Translations under genes and position numbers: made by a program
Shown here: positions 1 through 6,039 of the stretch, piece by piece
Layout: each line of letters opens with the position of its first letter
Position numbering within the stretch: the first letter of the stretch is position 1
Notes under the pieces: generated by a model
What the model saw: only the letters and a program-made list of their open reading frames with translations
Told to the model about the DNA's origin: nothing
Databases searched by the model: none
Assembly (NCBI RefSeq): GCF_029212375.1
Contig: NZ_JARGNU010000023.1
Coordinates: forward strand, 1-49,821
Length of the DNA: 49,821 nt
Reading direction: 5' to 3'
Source: Zhongshania sp.
GTDB taxonomy: Bacteria; Pseudomonadota; Gammaproteobacteria; Pseudomonadales; Spongiibacteraceae

Positions 1-153
1 AGATCAGCGAATTACTGCCGCATAATTGGCAGCCGTAGGCAACGTGGGTTTGCCGGACGGTTACATATGTCTCGCTTGGTCTACGGCTATCTATCGCGTT
101 TTTGTATCCCTGTATGTACACTTCTTAGGAAGTAGAACTGGGGGAACAAGGAT

Positions 154-480
154 GTGAGAAGATCTGATATCAAGCGTCGGCCGTTAAGTGACACGGTGCT
201 GGAGCGCTTAGAACCTGAGACGGTGGAGTACCGTGAGAATGATTGTGGTGGGCTGTATTTTCGGGTGAAGCCTTCGGGCGTTAAGTCTTGGACGTTTCGT
301 TTTAAAAAGCCTTCTGGGTAATGGAGCTGGGTTGGTATTGGTAGCTATCCAACTTTATCGGGCGCTATGGCCCGTAAAAAGGCAGCTGAGCTTAGGGAAG
401 AAGCGGCGACTGGTGCTGATATCACTGAGACGGGTAGGGCGCGCAAGCAGGCCTTTTTGATCTTACCTTATGTAATTTAA
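154..480 (+). pseudogene. Tyrosine recombinase (phage-type integrase) N-terminal fragment
   Basis: Read from a GTG at 154, the frame encodes a DUF4102-like N-terminal arm of a P4/CP4-type integrase: LSDTVLERLEP, GGLYFRVKPSGVKSW, then WVGIGSYPTLSGAMARKKA and an ELREEAATGAD helix. An in-frame TAA at 319-321 falls between FKKPSG and WSWVGIG, where the family reads through. The frame then ends at 480 without any core-binding or catalytic domain. Two independent lesions, a nonsense codon and loss of about two thirds of the gene, make this a dead remnant. Its family differs from the recombinase fragment at 2461-2727, so they are unlikely to be two halves of one gene. It marks the edge of an old integrated element. 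Confidence 0.75.
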
Positions 481-881
481 TATTCAGAATTTTAATTTCT
501 ATTCCTCAAAACAAATCCCTACACGTCAATATAAGCGCCAATATTCTTCATTAATGATAAAGCGCCCGCATTATATTTTGGCATTTAGCATCGTTATATA
601 CTCAATACCGATTTTATTATGTAATTGTATGCTGTAGCGCGCCAAGATAATTCAGTGCATTTTGCAAGATAAACCGATTTTTATTAATTTCACTCTTCGG
701 GAACTTGATTTCAATAATTGCGCGCTTTTCTTCATTTTTGCAGCAATCCTACCGACTTGCAGTATGCACTTTTTGTGAGATAATTAAGCTCTCATCGCGC
801 AAGCAGCTACCACCATAGCAGCCAATCCTATGCGCGGAGCAGGCAAGGCGTGGATGGCGCCGTGCCTACCTTTTCCTTATT
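481..881. other. Gene-free AT-rich stretch
   Basis: About 400 bases between the integrase remnant and the hypothetical gene at 882. No open frame with family-like sequence is visible on either strand, and I see no clear promoter, terminator or structured RNA. The base composition is more AT-rich than the metal-resistance region, which fits decayed mobile DNA. Confidence 0.5.
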
Positions 882-1565
882 TCAACGCTCTAATGAAGAA
901 TACACGTCATTCATATGCTCTGATTCTTCGAGAAGTTTCACCATTTTTAACGAAATATTCGTCACGCCAAACCATAGAGCCCAGCTTTTCCCTCCAGACT
1001 GAATCACTCCTACAGTGCTTGGATTGGGCGCGAGCACGCGAAGTCGAATGAGTTCGCTGATATTGATGAATATCTCCTCATCTTCCCACTTGTCAAATCC
1101 TAATGCTTCTTTTTCGGAAGCGCAGATCATAGCCTGCGGATAAGCATACTTGGTGTCATCTCGTGGTAACTTGCACACAGCGAGAAAGAAGTCGAGCACC
1201 GAGTCTTCCATACCAGTCATGGCTTTAATAAAAGTCGCTTTTTCGGCCTCTTTGAAACGGTGAGACGGGGAGTCAGCTAAAAGCAAAGCGATAGCCGTTC
1301 GCGCTCGTCGGCTATATGTGTTCAAAGCGCAATCGATATACCTGCCAATACGCTGCTTACCTGTTGGACTTTCCAAATATGTATAGAAGTTGTCGAGTCC
1401 GGTCTTATCCATTGTATCCAGACGCGTATCGATGACACGGAAAAACTCGAATAGGCACTGGTCCCTGTGGCTATTATAAGCAGAGTGAGCAAGATCAAAG
1501 GCTTTAGCGCCGTATCGTAAAGCATTTATGGCAGAAATTTCTGGAAGATCCATAGAATCGGTCAT
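882..1565 (-). CDS. Hypothetical protein, 227 aa
   Basis: I do not recognise this protein. It begins MTDSMDLPEI, has no signal peptide or membrane segment, and is mixed alpha-helical in appearance with many charged residues, so it is probably cytoplasmic. An aromatic- and aspartate-containing central part (GMEDSVLDFFLAVCKLPRDD) is followed by a C-terminal half with short hydrophobic strands (WALWFGVTNISLKMVKLL). It sits alone between an integrase remnant and an IS fragment, so it may be cargo of the former island. The long uninterrupted frame supports real coding, but no function can be assigned. Confidence 0.55.
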   Translation of the reverse strand: MTDSMDLPEISAINALRYGAKAFDLAHSAYNSHRDQCLFEFFRVIDTRLDTMDKTGLDNFYTYLESPTGKQRIGRYIDCALNTYSRRARTAIALLLADSPSHRFKEAEKATFIKAMTGMEDSVLDFFLAVCKLPRDDTKYAYPQAMICASEKEALGFDKWEDEEIFINISELIRLRVLAPNPSTVGVIQSGGKSWALWFGVTNISLKMVKLLEESEHMNDVYSSLER

Positions 1566-1870
1566 TGCATTAGAAGATCAAGAAGTGGCTACCAATTATT
1601 AGGTGGGCTGCGCCTGGTAGCCCTTGTGCTCTACTCGCCAGGCTCGCATCACTGACGTGGTTACACAGCCCTGCCAGGCACAGGGCACACCGGCCTAAGG
1701 AGGCACGGCGCGGCATTCGCAGCGAGATTCTTTGCAGTAGAGCCTTGATACAAGGTTACGCGACTTACAGATCAACGGCAATTTAATATAACAGTTGTAA
1801 TTGGGGTTCGAAGTTTTGGGTATGTGGCCAATAGCGGCGTTTTTCAAGCTAGTTGTCGCCTCAGATTAAT
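1566..1870. other. Intergenic, probably containing one end of the IS3-type element
   Basis: About 305 bases between the hypothetical gene and the transposase fragment. The part next to the transposase (about 1800-1870) should contain the downstream end of the IS. I could not place a terminal inverted repeat because the other end has been lost. No gene is seen. Confidence 0.35.
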
Positions 1871-2458
1871 TTATGCCGCCTTGTTTTCCTTGCGCACTAC
1901 CTCTGGCTTTTCCGGGTTTAGATAAACGTCTTTTATCGGTTCCCAGTTTCTAATATGGCCGCTCCAACGCAATGGATTCTCTGACCGAGCTTGTTCGTAC
2001 ACCTGTTTCCGGTAAGCCAGTATTTGGGCGTCTTTTCCTGCATGGCGCTGGACTGGCGTAACAAACTTAATGGCGCTATGCCGATGCTCGTTGTTATACA
2101 ATTGGACAAAGCCATGTACCCAATCCCGCGCAGCAGGTAAGTCCGTAAACGGGTGTGCAGGATAGCTGGGGCGATATTTCAAGGTGCGAAACAGAGATTC
2201 AGAATACGGGTTGTCATTGCTCACCGATGGCCGGCTGAACGACGGTATGATCCCCAGCTGCTGCAATGTTGCGAGCATTGTCGCCCCTTTCATTGGACTG
2301 CCATTGTCAGAGTGAAGTGTGACTTGGTGACGTTGGATGCCTTCTCGCTGACAGATATCGGTCATTAATTCCGCCGCCAAGAGGCTGCGCTCCTCGTCAT
2401 GCACCTGCCAGCCAACGATTTTTCGGCTGTAAATGTCCATAACGACATACAGGTCTGT
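1871..2458 (-). pseudogene. IS3-family transposase (OrfB), 5'-truncated
   Basis: The frame encodes the catalytic integrase-core part of an IS3-family OrfB. All three DDE positions are visible: D in LYVVMDIYSRKIVGW, D in TLHSDNGSPM, and E in DNPYSESLFRTLKYRPSYP. The N-terminal HTH/HTH_21 half of OrfB and all of OrfA are missing. In frame, the transposase sequence can be followed upstream of the first ATG (2440) to about 2458, where it abuts a tyrosine-recombinase fragment on the other strand. The element is therefore dead, cut at its 5' end by an insertion plus deletion event. The C-terminus ends with a normal stop at 1871-1873. Confidence 0.8.
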
Positions 2459-2460
2459 TT

Positions 2461-2727
2461 AAAGGGCGTATTTCTTCTTCAGAACACTTATCTACTCGCC
2501 AGTATTCTAGAATAGTACACCGCTGGGTTTCGATGATCGGGCTTGATAGCACGGCATACGGGACTCATTCAATTAGGCGTACTAAGGCTACCCTAATATA
2601 TAGGCGTACACGCAATCTTCGTGCAGTTCAGTTACTACTTGGTCATTCTAAGCTGGATAGTACAGTGCGGTATTTAGGTATAGAGCTCGACGACGCATTG
2701 GAAATAGCGGAGCAAACAGAGGTGTGA
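2461..2727 (+). pseudogene. Tyrosine recombinase C-terminal catalytic fragment
   Basis: Read in frame from 2461, this is the C-terminal catalytic part of a XerD-like tyrosine recombinase: STRQYSRIVHRWVSMIGLD, then the H-x-x-R box in THSIRRTKATLIYRRT, the second His in LLLGHSKLDSTVRYLG, and the nucleophile-type Tyr in STVRYLG. The N-terminal two thirds and the first catalytic Arg are absent, because the homology begins exactly where the truncated IS3 transposase ends. It is a non-functional relic. An internal ATG at 2533 gives a 64-aa frame, but this is not a complete protein. Confidence 0.8.
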
Positions 2728-2784
2728 GCTTGCCGGCCATTTAGGTGCGGCAGAGTGTTCCTAGTCCATGCGGGTCAGCGACGC

Positions 2785-2812
2785 TTGATATTATACGGCA
2801 GGGCCGTATAAT
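2785..2812 (+). promoter_or_regulatory. Promoter and palindromic operator of the first toxin-antitoxin operon
   Basis: A -35 box TTGATA (2785-2790) and a perfect -10 box TATAAT (2807-2812) are separated by 16 bp. A perfect inverted repeat, TTATACGGC-AGG-GCCGTATAA (2791-2811), fills the spacer and overlaps the -10 box. This is where an autorepressing antitoxin complex would block RNA polymerase. The toxin ATG at 2822 starts only about 10 nt after the -10 box, so the mRNA has almost no leader. Confidence 0.75.
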
Positions 2813-2821
2813 GAGCGACAT

Positions 2822-3133
2822 ATGATTTTTATAGAAGCCAGCACTTTTACCAAGCTACTGCCGAAATACCTCAGTGACGAGGAGTATCAGGCATTGCAGA
2901 CTTATCTTATGCAAAAACCAGATGCTGGCGATCTTGTTAGAGGCTCCGGTGGTGTCAGAAAGGTACGTTGGGCCCTGGACGGCGGGGGTAAAAGTGGCGG
3001 TGTTCGAGTTATCTATTACTGGAAGACACAGGATCATGAAATATGGATGCTTACGATTTATAGTAAATCGGAGCGGGCCACGATTCCAAGCCATGTGTTA
3101 AAACAAATCGCGGAGGCGATCGATCATGACTAA
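2822..3133 (+). CDS. RelE/HigB2-family toxin
   Basis: A 103-aa RelE-superfamily mRNA-interferase-type toxin. It starts MIFIEASTFTKLL as in the HigB2 family, followed by the conserved core GSGGVRKVRWALDGGGKSGG and VRVIYYWK, with a typical alkaline fold ending in an isoleucine-rich helix. Toxins of this family cleave mRNA at the ribosome and are neutralised by an HTH antitoxin encoded downstream. That antitoxin is present here with an 8-bp overlap. The start is fixed by the family N-terminus; an upstream ATG at 2811 is closed by a stop within a few codons. No Shine-Dalgarno is visible, consistent with a leaderless message. Confidence 0.85.
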   Translation: MIFIEASTFTKLLPKYLSDEEYQALQTYLMQKPDAGDLVRGSGGVRKVRWALDGGGKSGGVRVIYYWKTQDHEIWMLTIYSKSERATIPSHVLKQIAEAIDHD

Positions 3134-3413
3134 ACGAGATATTGGCCTAGAAATATTGGACGGTATTCGCGAAATCCGTGCACATAAAAGGGATGACGGC
3201 CGGTTAAAGGTTACCGAGTTGTCCGAGCCATCACCGCCGCAAGTGATACGCTCCCAGCTAAGAATGTCGCAATCGACTTTTGCTGGAATGCTAGGAGTTA
3301 GCATGCGTACTTTGCAGGATTGGGAACAAGGTCGCCGCGTGCCTCAAGGCCCTGCGGTGGCTTTACTACGTATTGCAGAGCAACACCCAGATATCTTTAC
3401 CCAATTGCATTAA
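3126..3413 (+). CDS. XRE-family antitoxin (HigA2/NadS-like)
   Basis: A 95-aa antitoxin with a C-terminal XRE helix-turn-helix: RSQLRMSQSTFAGMLGVSMR then TLQDWEQGRRVPQGPAVALL, about residues 42-85. The N-terminal about 40 residues presumably fold on the toxin. It overlaps the toxin gene by 8 bp, indicating translational coupling. By family behaviour, it should bind the palindrome at 2791-2811 alone or with the toxin and repress the operon. Confidence 0.87.
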   Translation: MTKRDIGLEILDGIREIRAHKRDDGRLKVTELSEPSPPQVIRSQLRMSQSTFAGMLGVSMRTLQDWEQGRRVPQGPAVALLRIAEQHPDIFTQLH

Positions 3414-3439
3414 TTCCCTTGAGGTAAAGGCTGGGCCGC

Positions 3440-3454
3440 CACAATAGCGGACAT
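3440..3454 (+). repeat. 15-bp direct repeat, copy 1
   Basis: The 15-mer CACAATAGCGGACAT occurs here and again at 4277-4291, in each case shortly downstream of a HigBA-type module. The two copies bracket the second module (3512-4203), suggesting insertion or duplication at short homology. Confidence 0.6.
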
Positions 3455-3476
3455 ACACGCGCAAGCGTAGTGCCTG

Positions 3477-3505
3477 TTGCACTGATCCCAAAATGGGACT
3501 AATAT
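3477..3505 (+). promoter_or_regulatory. Promoter and operator of the second toxin-antitoxin operon
   Basis: TTGCAC (3477-3482), a 17-bp spacer and TAATAT (3500-3505) form a plausible sigma-70 promoter. A palindrome TCCCA-AAA-TGGGA (3486-3498) lies in the spacer as a likely operator. The predicted transcription start coincides with the toxin ATG at 3512, so the toxin mRNA would be leaderless. Confidence 0.6.
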
Positions 3506-3511
3506 ATATTC

Positions 3512-3814
3512 ATGCGTATTATTGCTCTCTCAACTTTGAAGGCCTTTTGGGCGATCTCTCCGGCTTACGGGGATTCAATCGAGCCCGGAATGGCTTGGTA
3601 TAGAGAGACATTAAAGGCGGATTGGTCGTCCCCGAATGAGGTGAAAGCCAAATTCTCAAGCGCCAGCATTCTCAAAGATGGAAGAGTTGTGTTCAACATT
3701 GCCGGCAACAAGTATCGACTGGTCGTTTGGATCAACTATCCATATAGAGTGGTTTACATTCGTTTCGTTGGTACACATAAGCAGTATGACGAAATTGATG
3801 CACAGACAATCTGA
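3512..3814 (+). CDS. higB: HigB-family toxin (type II TA)
   Basis: A 100-aa protein matching HigB toxins of the RelE superfamily. It starts MRIIALSTLKAFW and contains the family core SILKDGRVVFNIAGNKYRL followed by VVWINYPYRVVYIRFVGTHK and YDEIDAQTI. HigB cleaves ribosome-bound mRNA. The toxin-first order is characteristic of higBA. No ribosome-binding site precedes the ATG and the promoter is immediately adjacent. Its antitoxin gene starts 8 nt after the stop. Confidence 0.88.
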   Translation: MRIIALSTLKAFWAISPAYGDSIEPGMAWYRETLKADWSSPNEVKAKFSSASILKDGRVVFNIAGNKYRLVVWINYPYRVVYIRFVGTHKQYDEIDAQTI

Positions 3815-3822
3815 GGTGACCC

Positions 3823-4203
3823 ATGGAAATTCGTCCAATTAAAACCCCGACAGACTATCAAGCAACGCTTAAAGAAATTGAGTTGTTAATGGTGGCGGAA
3901 GCGGACACCCCAGAAGGTGATCGGCTGGATGTTCTTGTGACGCTTGTTGAAGCATATGAACGAGAACACTACCCAATAGATTTTCCTGATCCAGTGGAAG
4001 CTATTAAATTTCGTATGGAACAGCAAGGCCTCACAGTGGAGGACCTTGTCCCAGTGATTGGTCGCAAAAATCGGGTCTATGAAATCTTGGCGCGTAAACG
4101 CCCACTTACGCTCAGAATGATAGAAGGCTTACATGAAACTTTTTCAATTCCTGCAGAGAGTCTCATAAAACATTCATCGCATCGTCGAGGACATGCTGCA
4201 TAG
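3823..4203 (+). CDS. higA: HigA-family antitoxin
   Basis: A 126-aa HTH antitoxin. The N-terminal part contains EIRPIKTPTDYQATLKEIE, typical of HigA. The XRE-type DNA-binding region follows at about residues 67-115 (AIKFRMEQQGLTVEDLVPVI, then VYEILARKRPLTLRMIEGLH). A good Shine-Dalgarno (GAGGTGA at 3813-3819) precedes the ATG, in contrast to the toxin gene. It neutralises HigB and should repress the operon through the palindrome at 3486-3498. Confidence 0.9.
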   Translation: MEIRPIKTPTDYQATLKEIELLMVAEADTPEGDRLDVLVTLVEAYEREHYPIDFPDPVEAIKFRMEQQGLTVEDLVPVIGRKNRVYEILARKRPLTLRMIEGLHETFSIPAESLIKHSSHRRGHAA

Positions 4204-4251
4204 GTTAGCTAGAGATTGGCATCTCAGCGAGCCAGGAAGTTCCTCTGCTAA
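4204..4251 (+). repeat. Nested imperfect inverted repeat after higA
   Basis: Nested arms are GTTAGC/GCTAAC outside, AGAG/CTCT next and TGGC/GCCA inside. No T-run follows, so a classical terminator is unlikely. The outer polarity (GTT at the left, AAC at the right) is the reverse of an attC site. It may be an RNA hairpin stabilising the higBA transcript. Confidence 0.35.
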
Positions 4252-4276
4252 CGATCAGTGTGGCTGGCTTCAGCGT

Positions 4277-4291
4277 CACAATAGCGGACAT
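4277..4291 (+). repeat. 15-bp direct repeat, copy 2
   Basis: Second copy of the 15-mer found at 3440-3454, identical over all 15 bases. It lies between the higBA module and the third toxin-antitoxin promoter. Confidence 0.6.
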
Positions 4292-4364
4292 TGGAAATGC
4301 TCTAATACATATACAAAGCAGGCATTCCCTGACGTCTGGGTCGTACGCGGAACAATAGGTTGGA

Positions 4365-4393
4365 TTGACACTGCGTACGTAACGGCGTACGCT
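4365..4393 (+). promoter_or_regulatory. Promoter and CGTACG-type operator of the third toxin-antitoxin operon
   Basis: A consensus -35 TTGACA (4365-4370) is followed after 17 bp by a weak -10 TACGCT (4388-4393). Inverted arms GCGTACG (4373-4379) and CGTACGC (4386-4392) fill the spacer, and a third CGTACGC lies at 4342-4348. YefM/Phd antitoxins bind repeated short palindromes of this kind, so this is probably the autoregulatory operator. Confidence 0.55.
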
Positions 4394-4413
4394 TCGACCA
4401 TATGGAGGAAGCT

Positions 4414-4656
4414 ATGACCACACTTAATGCCACAGAAGCTCGTTCCAAGCTTTACGCGCTGATAGATGAAACGTCTACAAGTCACCAACCTATTATTATT
4501 ACTGGTAAGAGGGGCAACGCAGTTTTGCTGTCGGAAGACGACTGGAATGCCGTCAATGAGACACTTCATCTGCTCTCCATTCCCAGTATGCGCGAATCTA
4601 TCCGAGAAGGTATGGACGTCGAACTCGACAAGTGTAGTAAGAGCCTTGATTGGTGA
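4414..4656 (+). CDS. yefM: YefM/Phd-family antitoxin
   Basis: An 80-aa antitoxin starting MTTLNATEARSKLYALIDET, the typical Phd/YefM N-terminal DNA-binding domain. PIIITGKRGNAVLLSEDDW follows, and a C-terminal helix (ETLHLLSIPSMRESIREGM) would wrap the toxin. I place the start at 4414 rather than the in-frame ATG at 4402, because GGAGG at 4404-4408 is well spaced for 4414 and the promoter leaves no leader for the upstream codon. It overlaps the toxin gene by 4 bp and should repress through the CGTACG palindromes. Confidence 0.88.
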   Translation: MTTLNATEARSKLYALIDETSTSHQPIIITGKRGNAVLLSEDDWNAVNETLHLLSIPSMRESIREGMDVELDKCSKSLDW

Positions 4657-4916
4657 GCTGGACGCTTTATTTCACTAAACAGGCTCAAAAAGATGCGCGA
4701 AAACTAGCGTCGTCCGGGCTAAAGGATAAGGCTCAGGAGCTGCTGAAAATTGTCGAAAGGAACCCGTATCAAAATCCTCCTCCCTATGAAAAATTAATTG
4801 GGGATTTAGCGGGCGCCTATTCTCGCCGAATAAACATCCAGCATCGCTTGGTATACCAAGTGTTGGAAGAGGAAAAAGCGATCAAAGTATTGAGGCTATG
4901 GACTCACTATGAGTAA
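4653..4916 (+). CDS. yoeB: YoeB/Txe-family toxin
   Basis: About 87 aa, starting at GTG 4653 (a TTG at 4650 is the alternative), in the Txe/YoeB family of ribosome-dependent endoribonucleases. Conserved features are PPYEKLIGDLAGAYSRRINI, then QHRLVYQV with the catalytic-region Arg and His, and the C-terminal RLWTHYE. YoeB proteins end in a functionally important HYxx tail, which is present here. It is translationally coupled to the antitoxin by start/stop overlap. Confidence 0.88.
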   Translation: MSWTLYFTKQAQKDARKLASSGLKDKAQELLKIVERNPYQNPPPYEKLIGDLAGAYSRRINIQHRLVYQVLEEEKAIKVLRLWTHYE

Positions 4917-5028
4917 AGCCTAAAACGGTAGAAATATCCCCGTCGTTCATAAACAAGGCATAAAAATATAAACCGCACCGGGCCATACCTGAATTAACGG
5001 GGCAGAGCCCTTCTTTTGCGTAGGCAAA

Positions 5029-5093
5029 GCCATAAAAGAGCGCGTAAGCTGGACAAAGTGCTGCGCACTTAGCCTCTTCGTTTGGCGTTGGGC
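5029..5093 (+). repeat. attC-like imperfect inverted repeat
   Basis: Nested arms GCCA/TGGC (5029-5032, 5083-5086), AAGAG/CTCTT (5036-5040, 5074-5078) and AAGTGC/GCACTT (5056-5061, 5065-5070) lead into GTTGGGC (5087-5093), which fits the integron R' consensus GTTRRRY. No good R'' box (RYYYAAC) is found at the left edge, so this is a degenerate or doubtful attC. It lies directly downstream of the YoeB gene, where a cassette end would be expected. The rest of 4917-5313 shows no gene. Confidence 0.35.
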
Positions 5094-5247
5094 GGTAGGA
5101 AAAAGCTGCTTATTTCCATCCTGGTCACAGTTTTTGACCGTCCGCTTTTTACCACCAGCAGCCTGTCATATTAAAAAGTACAAGTGCCCATCTATTTAAA
5201 ATAACTTTGCTGCGTCAAGAAAGTTTTAAGTTGCGGGTAATTTGTTA

Positions 5248-5274
5248 AAGCCCTAGCAAATTTTGCTAGGGCTT
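5248..5274 (-). terminator. Intrinsic terminator of the cop operon (possibly bidirectional)
   Basis: Stem AAGCCCTAGCAAA / TTTGCTAGGGCTT with a very short loop lies 40 bp past the copB stop. T-rich flanks occur on both sides: TTTAAC on the minus-strand side and ATTTTATT on the plus-strand side. It could stop transcription from either direction. Confidence 0.7.
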
Positions 5275-5313
5275 ATTTTATTGGACGCTAATTCACGTTA
5301 CTAAACTGACAAT

Positions 5314-6039
5314 TTAAAACCAAACTTTAACACCGGCTACCCATTGCAGGGTTTCGATATCGCCGCCGTTGCTTCTGCTTATGTCGGCGGTATTGCCGTA
5401 TTTTTTGGCCCAGTTAAGTCCTATATAAGGCGCGAATTCGCGGCGGATTTCGTAGCGCAGGCGCAGGCCAGCGTCGATCTTCGCTAGGCCGATGCCTTGC
5501 TCATGTTTAGGGGCATTTCGGCTATAAAGGGTGGTTTCGAGCTCGGGGCTGAGGATGAGTTTCTGGGTGAACATTAACTCGTACTCGGCATCGATGCGCA
5601 GCGCGGTTTGGCCGCCTTCACCAAAATACAGCGCGCTGTCTATTTCGAAAAAATACGGTGCCAAGCCCTGTAAACCTATTGCAAACCAATGTTGATTTTG
5701 ATCTTGGTTAAAGTCGCCACGCCAACCGGTTTGCAGATCCCAGTAGGGGGCAATAGCGTGACTGTAAAGCACTTGTAGTTCAGATTCTTCGCGCTGACCG
5801 TCGACAAATTCGCCTTCGGTTTTTAACCATAATTTGTCTAGGTTTTTGCCCAGCCAAACATCGGCATTCCAGCTGCTAATATCGAGATCGTCGCTTTGCG
5901 AGTCGTTGTTAAGGCGCTGTTCTAATTGGTTTATCGACACCATGCTAATGAGCGGGTCGGCGGCTTCGTGGGCGAAGCTCATATTGTTTGCGGCGATAGC
6001 CAATAGGCTCACAGTGAATCCGCGCTTAGTCATTTTCAT
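5314..6039 (-). CDS. copB: Copper resistance outer-membrane protein CopB
   Basis: A 241-aa protein with a signal peptide (MKMTKRGFTVSLLAIAANNM, cleaved near SFA-HE). It has the CopB/PcoB pattern of alternating beta strands ending in Trp/Tyr: ADVWLGKNLDKLWLKTEGEF, LYSHAIAPYWDLQTGWRGDF and the terminal WVAGVKVWF, where a C-terminal Phe is typical of outer-membrane beta-barrels. It probably binds or passes copper at the outer membrane. The usual Met/His-rich N-terminal extension is nearly absent, so this is a short CopB. The start overlaps the stop of the multicopper oxidase gene by 4 nt (ATGA), so the two are co-translated. Confidence 0.92.
   Translation of the reverse strand: MKMTKRGFTVSLLAIAANNMSFAHEAADPLISMVSINQLEQRLNNDSQSDDLDISSWNADVWLGKNLDKLWLKTEGEFVDGQREESELQVLYSHAIAPYWDLQTGWRGDFNQDQNQHWFAIGLQGLAPYFFEIDSALYFGEGGQTALRIDAEYELMFTQKLILSPELETTLYSRNAPKHEQGIGLAKIDAGLRLRYEIRREFAPYIGLNWAKKYGNTADISRSNGGDIETLQWVAGVKVWF

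Noticed and set aside
4204-4251. Inverted repeat after higA as an attC site
   Set aside because: Outer boxes read GTT on the left and AAC on the right, opposite to the R''-R' polarity of attC in either orientation.
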